DNA from: Hyphomicrobium_A sp964405975
Lineage (GTDB): Bacteria; Pseudomonadota; Alphaproteobacteria; Rhizobiales; Hyphomicrobiaceae
Direction: 5' to 3'
NCBI GenBank assembly: GCA_964405975.1
Contig: CAYOPW010000023.1
Location: forward strand, 1 to 36,855
Length of the DNA stretch: 36,855 nt
Positions 25,095 through 32,597 of this stretch are shown piece by piece; the first letter of the stretch is position 1; every line of letters begins with the position of its first letter. The notes beneath the pieces are model-generated. The model saw nothing but the letters and a program-made list of their open reading frames with translations. It ran no database searches and was not told where the DNA came from. Position numbers and translations under genes: made by a program.

Positions 25095-26498
25095 TTAGTA
25101 GCGGTAATGGTCGGGCTTGTAGGGCCCCTGCTGGCTGACGCCAATGTAGGCGGCCTGTTCGGGGGTCAGCTCCGACAGGTTGACGCCGATCTTTTTCAGA
25201 TGCAGCCGGGCGACTTTCTCGTCGAGGTGCTTCGGCAACGTATAGACCTGCTTGTCGTATTTGCCCGCGTTGGCCCAAAGCTCCATCTGTGCCAGCGTCT
25301 GGTTGGTGAAAGAGGCCGACATTACGAAGGAGGGGTGGCCCATGGCATTGCCGAGGTTTACCAGACGCCCTTCCGACAAGAGGATGATGCGCCTGCCGGT
25401 GGGGAACTCGATTTCATCGACCTGCGGCTTGATGTTGTTCCACTTGTGGTTTTTGAGCCCCGCAACGTCGATCTCGTTATCGAAGTGTCCGATGTTGGCG
25501 ACGATGGCACGATCCTTCATGCCGCGCATGTGGTCGACCGTGATCACGTCTTTATTGCCAGTCGCGGTGACGAAGATGTCGGCCTGCGGAACGGCATCTT
25601 CCATTGTCACGACCTCATAGCCTTCCATGGCGGCTTGCAGGGCGCAGATAGGATCAATCTCGGAGACCATGACACGGCAGCCGGCATTGCGTAACGAGGC
25701 AGCTGAACCCTTACCGACGTCGCCAAAACCGGCGACCATCGCGACCTTGCCAGCCATCATCACGTCGGTGCCACGGCGGATGCCATCGACCAAACTTTCG
25801 CGGCAGCCATAGAGGTTGTCGAATTTCGACTTCGTCACCGAGTCGTTGACATTGATTGCGGGGAACAAAAGCTTGCCTTGCTTGGCGAGTTGGTAAAGGC
25901 GATTGACGCCAGTGGTGGTCTCTTCCGATACGCCCTTGATGTTCTTGGCAAGCTCGGCGAACCACCCGGGCTTCTCAGTCAGCAGTTGCTTTATGAGAGC
26001 AAAGAGGACCTCTTCCTCCTCTGAACCGGGCTTCTCGAGAAAGGCGGTATCTCCCTGCTCGGCGCGCAAACCCAAATGTACGAGCATCGTTGCATCGCCA
26101 CCGTCGTCCAGGATCAGGTTAGGCGTGCCACCGTCGCCCCACTCCAAGATTCGCCGCGTGAAACTCCAGTACTCCTTGAGTGTCTCGCCCTTGAAGGCAA
26201 AGACTGGAATGCCGGCTGCTGCAGTGGCGGCGGCCGCATGGTCCTGGGTCGAGTAGATGTTGCAGGATGCCCAGCGAACATCTGCTCCGAGTGCAACGAG
26301 CGTTTCGATAAGCACGGCCGTTTGAATCGTCATATGCAATGAGCCGGCGATTCGCGCACCTTTCAGCGGCTTCTCATTGCCGAATTCTTCGCGGGTTGCC
26401 ATCAGCCCGGGCATTTCCGTTTCGGCAATGGCGATTTCCTTACGGCCCCAGTCGCTGAGGCTGATGTCCTTGACGACGTAGTCGGCAACTCCACCCAT
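25095..26498 (-). CDS. ahcY: adenosylhomocysteinase (S-adenosylhomocysteine hydrolase)
   Basis: AhcY splits S-adenosylhomocysteine into adenosine and homocysteine, removing a strong inhibitor of methyltransferases and feeding the methionine cycle. The 467-residue NAD-dependent enzyme has SLHMTIQTAVLIETL, CNIYSTQDHAAA, NVNDSVTKSKFDN and the NAD-binding GFGDVGKG. It ends KPDHYRY, the conserved C-terminal motif that reaches the partner subunit's NAD. The insertion typical of long bacterial forms is present. The Shine-Dalgarno AAGGAGC lies just before the ATG. Upstream inverted repeats suggest transcriptional control, and the gene looks monocistronic. Confidence 0.98.
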   Translation of the reverse strand: MGGVADYVVKDISLSDWGRKEIAIAETEMPGLMATREEFGNEKPLKGARIAGSLHMTIQTAVLIETLVALGADVRWASCNIYSTQDHAAAATAAAGIPVFAFKGETLKEYWSFTRRILEWGDGGTPNLILDDGGDATMLVHLGLRAEQGDTAFLEKPGSEEEEVLFALIKQLLTEKPGWFAELAKNIKGVSEETTTGVNRLYQLAKQGKLLFPAINVNDSVTKSKFDNLYGCRESLVDGIRRGTDVMMAGKVAMVAGFGDVGKGSAASLRNAGCRVMVSEIDPICALQAAMEGYEVVTMEDAVPQADIFVTATGNKDVITVDHMRGMKDRAIVANIGHFDNEIDVAGLKNHKWNNIKPQVDEIEFPTGRRIILLSEGRLVNLGNAMGHPSFVMSASFTNQTLAQMELWANAGKYDKQVYTLPKHLDEKVARLHLKKIGVNLSELTPEQAAYIGVSQQGPYKPDHYRY

Positions 26499-26616
26499 CG
26501 ATTGCTCCTTACTTCGGGGGCGGTGGCGCTTCCGGCCGCCGCGGTTTTTCGAACGCTCTTAGCGAGTCAACGCGTCTTTTGGGGACGTTCTATCGAGCTG
26601 GCGAGGACATCGCAAC

Positions 26617-26642
26617 AAGATATAAGCAAGTCCTTATATCTT
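26617..26642. promoter_or_regulatory. perfect 10-bp inverted repeat, candidate operator for ahcY
   Basis: AAGATATAAG at 26617-26626 and CTTATATCTT at 26633-26642 are exact inverse complements around CAAGTC. The repeat lies 118 bases upstream of the ahcY start and 238 bases from the divergent gene. AT-rich palindromes of this kind are typical sites for dimeric winged-helix regulators. ArsR-family SahR is known to control SAH-recycling genes in many Proteobacteria. That assignment is inference; no sahR gene is in the window. Confidence 0.55.
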
Positions 26643-26672
26643 AATGCTCGACGGCCGGGTGGCGAGAGCATT
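26643..26672. repeat. 7-bp inverted repeat next to the ahcY operator candidate
   Basis: AATGCTC at 26643-26649 and GAGCATT at 26666-26672 are exact inverse complements with 16 bases between them, starting immediately after the first palindrome. It may be a second protein site or an RNA hairpin. No T run follows on either strand, so it is not a terminator. Confidence 0.45.
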
Positions 26673-26880
26673 CAGGCAAATCCGTACCTCCTGGGCGCAG
26701 CCCGCAGCAGCAACAAGTATTCGTGGTTAGCAATTCATGAATAGATGCCAGGATAAAGCGCTGTATCAAGTAGTGCTGCATTAAGTAGAAGTAAAAGAAC
26801 TTATCAATTTTACGATTCTTAAATTACTGCGACTTCATTTTACAAAAAACAAATCCGATTGTATGCGGGAGTTGCGTATC

Positions 26881-28314
26881 ATGAAGACGGTGCTTGTACG
26901 TCGCGTTCGGGACAGCTTTAAGCGAAAGCCTTTTGTTGGCGGGTTTGTCCGTTTCGCTGCGGGTCGCTCCGGCAATGTTTCAATGATGTTCGGCCTGATG
27001 GCCATTCCGCTCTTTCTTGCAATCGGCGGAGCTGCTGATTTTGGCCGGTGGATGCATGCCCGCGATCAGACCATTGCGGCGATGGATGCCGCTGTTCTAC
27101 GCGGTGGCCGCGCCTTGCAGACGAACCCCGACGACACAGCCGCAGCGATCACCGCAGCCGAGACGTTCTATCGAGAAAACGTCACGTCGCGTCTCACTCT
27201 CCTAAGCGACACGATCGCGTTCGAGATTGTTGACGACGGGACCTCAATGACTGCTGGCGGCCAAGCCTACATCGAAACGCCGTTCCTGCGTCTTGCCAAC
27301 ATCGACAAGTTACCGCTGCTCAATTCCGCCAATGTCGATTTCTCAAAGGCCACAATTGCAGTCGGCGGCAACGGCGGCGAGAGCATTGAAGTTTCCATGA
27401 TGCTCGACGTGACGGGGTCAATGTGCAGCCCGTGCACCAAGCTGGAGGACTTAAAAGAGGCGGCAAAGGATTTGATCGACATCGTCGTGTGGGACAATCA
27501 AAGCGAATTCACCGCGAAGGTGGCGGTAGTGCCGTTCTCAGAGGACATCCGCTTGCCGCTGAGCGCGCTGGACGCGGCGCGGGGCACGGGATTGCCTCAG
27601 TATAAGACCGTCACATATTGGCGGGATGGCAGATTGCGGTCGAGGAAATACTGGCGTTCCGATTGCGTCGTCGAGCGTACCGGGTCAGAGAAGTATACTG
27701 ACGCCGCCCCCGGTGCTGGTGACTACGTCATGGCGCACTACACACGCAACTCTACCGGCGAGGGAGCGGACAGAAAAGGTGTTTGCAGCATTCCTTCCAG
27801 TGCAGAACTTGTCCCACTGAGCGATGACAAGGAAGCACTGAAAGAAAAGATCGATGCGCTAACTGCTGGCGGCTACACGGCGGGTCATCTCGGAACCGCA
27901 TGGGCGTTCTACACGCTGTCACCAAACTGGTCTTCCCTGTGGTCAACGGAAAGCCAGCCGGCAGCCTACGGCACGGAGAACGTGAACAAGATCGCTATCC
28001 TGATGACCGACGGCGAATACAATACGCAATATGATGCTAAAGGTATTTCCACCCGCGACGCAGGTTCTGGATCGGCGGCCAACGGCACATCGGCCACGCA
28101 GGCGCGCGCGATCTGCGACTCAATGAAGGCTCAAGGTATAACGGTCTATACGGTGGGCTTTGAGCTCAGTGGCGAAGGCAGCCAGTCCTACCAGACGCTC
28201 TATCAGTGCGCGACCGACCCCGGCCACTTCTATAACGCCGAGAACGGCGAGGAACTCAAGCAAGCGTTCCGCGACATCGCGCTCAAGCTTTCGTCGCTGT
28301 ATCTATCAAAGTAG
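26881..28314 (+). CDS. TadG-like pilus/secretion protein with von Willebrand factor A domain
   Basis: The start is the ATG at 26881, preceded by CGGGAG at 26866-26871; the ATG 18 bases upstream has no Shine-Dalgarno. The 477-residue product begins with a basic stretch. A TadE/TadG-type hydrophobic helix follows at about residues 33-52, within the segment SGNVSMMFGL to GGAADFGRWM. The rest should be periplasmic. A vWA domain begins near residue 170 with the MIDAS motif DVTGS at 176-180, and TDGEYN follows at 376-381. Cys182 and Cys185 form a CSPC pair beside the MIDAS, with further cysteines that could make disulfides. Tad systems build Flp pili, but no other tad or cpa gene is in the window, so the partners are unknown. 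Confidence 0.82.
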   Translation: MKTVLVRRVRDSFKRKPFVGGFVRFAAGRSGNVSMMFGLMAIPLFLAIGGAADFGRWMHARDQTIAAMDAAVLRGGRALQTNPDDTAAAITAAETFYRENVTSRLTLLSDTIAFEIVDDGTSMTAGGQAYIETPFLRLANIDKLPLLNSANVDFSKATIAVGGNGGESIEVSMMLDVTGSMCSPCTKLEDLKEAAKDLIDIVVWDNQSEFTAKVAVVPFSEDIRLPLSALDAARGTGLPQYKTVTYWRDGRLRSRKYWRSDCVVERTGSEKYTDAAPGAGDYVMAHYTRNSTGEGADRKGVCSIPSSAELVPLSDDKEALKEKIDALTAGGYTAGHLGTAWAFYTLSPNWSSLWSTESQPAAYGTENVNKIAILMTDGEYNTQYDAKGISTRDAGSGSAANGTSATQARAICDSMKAQGITVYTVGFELSGEGSQSYQTLYQCATDPGHFYNAENGEELKQAFRDIALKLSSLYLSK

Positions 28315-28343
28315 CGGCACGTTTTACGGACGGTGGCACTTAG

Positions 28344-28374
28344 GAGGGATGCTCCAGCGGCATCCCTCTTTTTT
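28344..28374 (+). terminator. strong intrinsic terminator of the TadG-like gene
   Basis: GAGGGATGC at 28344-28352 pairs perfectly with GCATCCCTC at 28360-28368 around a 7-base loop, followed by six T residues. It lies 29 bases after the stop codon. On the minus strand there is no T run, so it acts mainly on plus-strand transcription. Confidence 0.93.
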
Positions 28375-28388
28375 GCGCAAGGTGGCTG

Positions 28389-28694
28389 CTAAGCGTCCTG
28401 GATGCAGTCTTCGTCAAAACCACCCTCGACCAATGCGATCAACGCTTGCAGCGCTTCGGGTCCTTGCGGGCCTTCTGCTCTGAGGTGCAGGGTGGCACCA
28501 GGGCCTGCTGCCAACATCATGAGTCCCATGATTGAGGTGCCCCCGACCTCCTGGCCTTCGCGGATCACCGTGATTGTCGCGTCAAAGCTTTCAGCACATT
28601 TCACAAACTTGGCCGAAGCGCGCGCATGCAGCCCTTTCCGGTTGCGAATGGTGACGACGGCTTCCGGCCGTACGCTATCGTGAATTTCTGGCAT
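28389..28694 (-). CDS. ptsH: HPr, phosphocarrier protein of the regulatory PTS
   Basis: HPr passes phosphate from enzyme I to EIIA proteins and in alphaproteobacteria is also a target of HprK. The chosen start at 28694 gives MPEIHDSV and 101 residues, slightly longer than the usual 85-90. The phospho-His is His23 in KGLHARASAKF, and the regulatory serine is Ser54 in GGTSIMGLMMLAA. Both sites are therefore intact. It lies 10 bases after the EIIA gene. No sugar permease (EIIB/EIIC) is nearby, which supports a regulatory role. Confidence 0.95.
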   Translation of the reverse strand: MPEIHDSVRPEAVVTIRNRKGLHARASAKFVKCAESFDATITVIREGQEVGGTSIMGLMMLAAGPGATLHLRAEGPQGPEALQALIALVEGGFDEDCIQDA

Positions 28695-28704
28695 TCGATG
28701 AAGT

Positions 28705-29109
28705 TCAACCCTCGCCCGACAATTCCTGGCTCGCGACCTTGATATATTTACGCCCTGCCTCTCGCGCGCTCGCCACGGCATCGGCAAGGTCGAGTTCGCC
28801 CCTGACGCTCGCAAGCTTTACAAGAATTGGCAGGTTAATGCCCGCGATGACTTCTACAGGTGCCTCGTCCATTACTGAGATCGCAAGATTGGATGGTGTG
28901 CCACCAAACATGTCGGTGAGTATGATGACGCCGTCGCCGTTGTTGGTACGGCGAACCGCATCGAGGATTTGGCCGCGACGCACGCCCATATCGTCGTCAG
29001 GACCAATTGAGACTGTCTCGAGCTGCGTCTGGGGTCCCACGACGTGCTCAAGCGCAGAGCGGAATTCAAGCGCTAGTCCGCCGTGCGTGACGATGACAAG
29101 TCCAATCAT
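28705..29109 (-). CDS. PTS EIIA component, mannose/fructose type
   Basis: The 134-residue protein begins MIGLVIVTHGGLA, with His9 as the expected phosphorylation site of the EIIA-Man fold. TDMFGGTPSNLA is the other hallmark motif of the family, and GINLPIL also matches. Stand-alone EIIA-Man proteins of alphaproteobacteria act as phosphorylated regulators and do not transport sugar; no EIIB or EIIC is encoded here. It lies 193 bases after hprK on the same strand and probably belongs to the same transcription unit. Confidence 0.93.
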   Translation of the reverse strand: MIGLVIVTHGGLALEFRSALEHVVGPQTQLETVSIGPDDDMGVRRGQILDAVRRTNNGDGVIILTDMFGGTPSNLAISVMDEAPVEVIAGINLPILVKLASVRGELDLADAVASAREAGRKYIKVASQELSGEG

Positions 29110-29302
29110 CGATTAGCGCCGATCTCGTCTCTTGCCCGTGACGCTGCAGCGGCCGAGCGCGGCCGTTGGGAACACTGTTTCAGTTGTCGTCGGTTCCCGC
29201 CCGAGCCAAGCGAGGGGCGGTCTTGCGGCGGGCCAAAATTTACAAGTGTTCGCCGTGGGCGCAAGGGGGATTGTGCTGCCGTTGTTAAGTCTGTGCCCTG
29301 TC

Positions 29303-29755
29303 TTACGGCGTTTGTGCCAGCGCAAGCAGCAACTTTAGCGGCGCTGAGGCCTCAAAAGGCGCCAAGAGCAGGAGTGGAAAGCTTAGCCCCAACAGGTCAG
29401 CCTGGGGCTTAGGATCTGGAAAACGGGCGATTTTCTCTGGGGTGGTGAGGTCCGCAACCAGGGTAAGATTGGCGCTCGCTAGGCTGGGAACGGCAAGTAT
29501 CCCAAGGCCCCGCACCTCCAGCATACCGCTTATAGTTGCAGGGGCCTCCGCTTTGAGGGTTTCGCCAGTGCGGGTGATCTGAACCTGGTCATCGGCCACG
29601 AGCGTTGCCTGGCTTGGGATGAGGGCAGTTGGGGCGAGGCCGATACATCGTAGTGCGAGGTCGGATTTGCCCGATCCTGCCGGGCCGCGAATAAGCACTG
29701 CGCAGTGACCAAGCGCTATTGCCGTTCCGTGATGGATCTCAACCGCGCCGTCCAA
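29303..29755 (-). CDS. hprK: HPr kinase/phosphorylase, short alphaproteobacterial form
   Basis: HprK phosphorylates HPr at its regulatory serine and can remove that phosphate. The 150-residue product corresponds only to the catalytic C-terminal half of Firmicutes HprK. The P-loop GPAGSGKS is at 24-31, Asp55-Asp56 are in LVADDQV, and the signature RGLGILAVP is at 82-90. Lack of the N-terminal domain is normal for this lineage. Its start overlaps the end of chvG by 17 bases, and its likely substrate HPr is encoded two genes downstream. Confidence 0.93.
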   Translation of the reverse strand: MDGAVEIHHGTAIALGHCAVLIRGPAGSGKSDLALRCIGLAPTALIPSQATLVADDQVQITRTGETLKAEAPATISGMLEVRGLGILAVPSLASANLTLVADLTTPEKIARFPDPKPQADLLGLSFPLLLLAPFEASAPLKLLLALAQTP

Positions 29756-31733
29756 CCAGCCCCCCTCCGCGCTGTGCTTGGCCGGCCAACGGCAGTTTCA
29801 CAATAAAGCGGGCGCCGAGAGGCGTGTCATCTGGACCAGATCCATCCTCAAATCGGTTTTCGGCGTATATCTGACCGCCATGAGCACGCATGATTTCTTT
29901 CGAGATGCTCAATCCTAGCCCTGAATTCTTGCCGTCCTTGGCCTCCGTGTCCGGCCTGTCGGTATAGAACCGGTCAAAAATGACCTTGAGCCGGTCCTCG
30001 GGGATGCCGGGTCCCTCGTCCTCAATGCAAATCTCCACATAGGGTGGCGCCGACCGCGCGCGCACCGTGACGGTGCCAGTCTTTGGCGAAAACGAAATGG
30101 CATTGTCCACAAGATTGGTGAGTACCTGTCCGATGCGGCCCTCATCGCCTTCGACAACGTAGGCCTCTTCGAGCGGGGCATCGTCGACGACAAGGCGAAC
30201 CTGGCGCTGATCCTCGCCGAGGATATCGCGAAAGATGGTAACAACGCCCCGCAACACCGTCGTTATGTCGACGGGGCGCATCTCTTGACGTGCGAGTTCG
30301 GCATCGAGTCGGGAGGCGTTGGAAACATCCGTTATGAGCCGGTTCAGCCGCTTAAGCTCGTTTTGAATTTGTTCGACGAGGTGGTGACGCTCCTCTTCAT
30401 TCTTGGCGAAGCTCAAAGATTCGGCGGTGCTGCGTGCGGCCGTCAGAGGATTCTTCAGTTCATGCGCCACGTCGGCGGCAAACTTCTCGCTTGCCTCGAT
30501 GCGCCTGTAGAGCGCCTTGGTCATGGCGCGGAAAGCGCCGGCCATTTGTCCAACCTCGTCAGGCCGGCCGGCATATTCAGGAAGCTGGGTGCGGGCGGCG
30601 ATGTTGTGGCTGGCTTGCTCAGCCGCCTCCGACAGCCGGCGCATTGGGCCGGCAACAGTGCGTGCCAGTAAAAGCGACGTAACGATAGAAGCAAAAAGCG
30701 CGATCGCGGCGAGCGTGAGGATGACAGAACGTTCCTCCGATAGAATCTCGTCGATTTCGCCGGGGCGTGTCGATAGCAACAGCACGCCTTGAACAGTATT
30801 GAAGCGGCGGATCGGCACGGCCAACGAGACAATCTGCTCGCCCTTATCGTTGAGCAGAAGCATGCTTTTTTTATCGCCGTTGAGCGCTTGGCGCACCTCT
30901 GCGTAAGCGGTCCCGTTTGCCGATCCGATTTCCTGGTAAACAGGCAGTGGCTCGTCAAAGAGGTAGCGTGTGAGGCGTGTCCAGAAGTTCTGCGTGGAGG
31001 TCGCCTCGCCCGTGTTTTCCGTAGGTTCATTGCGCAGAGCCGCTCGCCAACGCCTCAGAGATCGCGCCGTGTCGACGATCAACGTTCCATCGCGCGCATA
31101 AATACGCGCGCGTGTATTGGTTGGCTGGATCAACTTGCGCAGAATAGGTGTGACCTGTTCGGGGCTGATCGAAAGCTCAAGCGCCGCAAAACCATCGTCG
31201 CGGTAGGAGCGCATGGATCTGCGTTGGCTGGGCACGACATCGCCATCAAAAACGATACGCTCACGCTCTACCTTGGCCTTGGACGCAATCGCATCAGCGA
31301 TAATCTTGCCTTGAGTCTTTAGCGCGTCCACCTTCGCGTCGATCAGCCAGGTGTGATACCAGCCGAGATAAAGGATGCCGAGCAACAGGACGAAGAAACC
31401 GATGAGGTTAGAAACGAGAATGCGTCTTAAGAGGCTCGCGGAGACGAAGCGCACTAGCGGCTGACGATAAAACCAGCGCCGCAATGGGTTGAGCACCACG
31501 GGCGCCGCGGCGCCAAAAGCGCCTACTTTTTCTGTGGCAGTTCGCGTATGTGTTCCTACCTGCGCGGCCGCGGACGCAGCTAGCGTCGTGACGCCGTTTA
31601 GGGTCGTCCGCGAACCTTGCGCTATGCCGCTCGCGAGTGCTGCAAGCAGGCCGGCACCTTCGCCTGCGATGTTTCTCAGTCCCGCGAGGGCGCCAGTGGC
31701 AAGTCTTTCGGATCGCTCGGTCTCGAGCGCCAT
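29739..31733 (-). CDS. chvG: ChvG-type sensor histidine kinase
   Basis: ChvG (ExoS in Sinorhizobium) senses acid or envelope stress and phosphorylates ChvI. The start at 31733 (MALETERSER) has GGAGG directly upstream and lies 14 bases past the chvI stop. The 664-residue protein has a long cytoplasmic N-terminal stretch of about 100 residues and a transmembrane helix at about 104-124. A periplasmic sensor region follows, then a second helix at about 335-358 and a HAMP domain. The H-box DVAHELKNPLTAARS holds His424. The HATPase motifs NLVDNAISFS, DEGPGIP and GLGLSISKEI are intact. The neighbours chvI and hprK confirm the assignment. Confidence 0.94.
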   Translation of the reverse strand: MALETERSERLATGALAGLRNIAGEGAGLLAALASGIAQGSRTTLNGVTTLAASAAAQVGTHTRTATEKVGAFGAAAPVVLNPLRRWFYRQPLVRFVSASLLRRILVSNLIGFFVLLLGILYLGWYHTWLIDAKVDALKTQGKIIADAIASKAKVERERIVFDGDVVPSQRRSMRSYRDDGFAALELSISPEQVTPILRKLIQPTNTRARIYARDGTLIVDTARSLRRWRAALRNEPTENTGEATSTQNFWTRLTRYLFDEPLPVYQEIGSANGTAYAEVRQALNGDKKSMLLLNDKGEQIVSLAVPIRRFNTVQGVLLLSTRPGEIDEILSEERSVILTLAAIALFASIVTSLLLARTVAGPMRRLSEAAEQASHNIAARTQLPEYAGRPDEVGQMAGAFRAMTKALYRRIEASEKFAADVAHELKNPLTAARSTAESLSFAKNEEERHHLVEQIQNELKRLNRLITDVSNASRLDAELARQEMRPVDITTVLRGVVTIFRDILGEDQRQVRLVVDDAPLEEAYVVEGDEGRIGQVLTNLVDNAISFSPKTGTVTVRARSAPPYVEICIEDEGPGIPEDRLKVIFDRFYTDRPDTEAKDGKNSGLGLSISKEIMRAHGGQIYAENRFEDGSGPDDTPLGARFIVKLPLAGQAQRGGGLVGRRG

Positions 31734-31747
31734 TTCCCCTCCGCGCC

Positions 31748-32458
31748 TCAAGCTTCCTTGAAGCGGTATCCCACACCGTACAGCGTTTCGATCACGTCGA
31801 AGTCGTCATCGACTTGCTTGAATTTCTTTCTCAAGCGTTTGATGTGGCTGTCTATGGTGCGATCATCGACATAAACTTGATCATCGTAGGCCGCATCCAT
31901 GAGTGCGTCACGCGTTTTAACGACGCCCGGCCGCGCGGCGAGCGCCTGGAGTATTAGGAATTCTGTGACCGTAAGCGTGACCGGCTTTGCATCCCAGTGA
32001 CATGTATGGCGTTCGGGATCTAGCTTGAGCATACCGCGCTCTAGAACGCGTGCAGCCTCGGCCTCGCCGCCCTGACCTTCCTTTGGAGAGAAGCGCCGCA
32101 GTACGGCCTTGACGCGCTCGACCACGAGCCGCTGCGAGAACGGCTTTGCGACATAGTCATCGGCACCCATCTTGAGGCCGAACAACTCATCAATCTCCTC
32201 ATCCTTGGATGTGAGAAAGATGACCGGCATGTCCGACTGTTGGCGCACGCGCCGCAGAAGCTCCATGCCGTCCATGCGCGGCATCTTGATATCGAAGATG
32301 CCCAAGTCGGCTGGGTCTTCTGAGAGAGATTCCAGGGCCGAAGCTCCGTCATTGTAGGTCCGGACCTTGTACCCTTCGGCCTCGAGCGCCATGCGCAGCG
32401 AGGTAAGAATATTACGCTCATCGTCGACAAGCGCGATTGTGCTCTTTTCCTTCATCAT
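31748..32458 (-). CDS. chvI: ChvI-type response regulator (OmpR family)
   Basis: ChvI is the DNA-binding partner of ChvG. The start is the ATG at 32458, with a second ATG at 32455; the frame also runs up to a TTG at 32476. The 236-residue protein has a receiver domain with Asp12-Asp13, phospho-acceptor Asp56 in IFDIKMPRMDG, Thr82 and Lys104 in AKPF. A winged helix follows, with TVTEFLILQAL, the recognition segment DDRTIDSHIKRLRKKF and the closing GVGYRF. It is the first gene of the chvI-chvG-hprK-EIIA-ptsH set and is divergent from the HugZ-like gene. Confidence 0.95.
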   Translation of the reverse strand: MMKEKSTIALVDDERNILTSLRMALEAEGYKVRTYNDGASALESLSEDPADLGIFDIKMPRMDGMELLRRVRQQSDMPVIFLTSKDEEIDELFGLKMGADDYVAKPFSQRLVVERVKAVLRRFSPKEGQGGEAEAARVLERGMLKLDPERHTCHWDAKPVTLTVTEFLILQALAARPGVVKTRDALMDAAYDDQVYVDDRTIDSHIKRLRKKFKQVDDDFDVIETLYGVGYRFKEA

Positions 32459-32597
32459 TTCCCGACCCTGCGGCAAAAAAAACCACCCTGCCGCGCTTTA
32501 TGGCTCCAAGGTGTATCAATTGTGGCGAAGCCAACTTTGTAATTTCTGCCTGAACGTTATCTGAATAGTCTAGCGGCCGATAGAGGGACGAAGACGC

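Larger units (their letters stand above)
26499..26880. other. 382-base intergenic region between divergent ahcY and the TadG-like gene
   Basis: No credible gene is present; short reading frames here lack family features. It contains two adjacent inverted repeats (26617-26642 and 26643-26672), listed separately. Near the ahcY RBS, GGCGG at 26519-26523 can pair with CCGCC at 26536-26540. The right part, about 26740-26865, is clearly richer in A and T than its surroundings and has repeated AGTA units. The promoter of the TadG-like gene is expected there, but I could not fix one confidently. No SAH or SAM riboswitch consensus was recognised. Confidence 0.7.

Noticed and set aside
26499..26616. 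SAH or SAM riboswitch in the ahcY leader
   Set aside because: The conserved cores of known SAH, SAM-II and SAM/SAH classes were not found by eye. A covariance-model search would settle it.
29110..29302. Possible small gene or RNA between EIIA and hprK
   Set aside because: There is a GC-rich hairpin (CGGCCG/CGGCCG) but no T run, no Shine-Dalgarno-led frame and no recognisable RNA.
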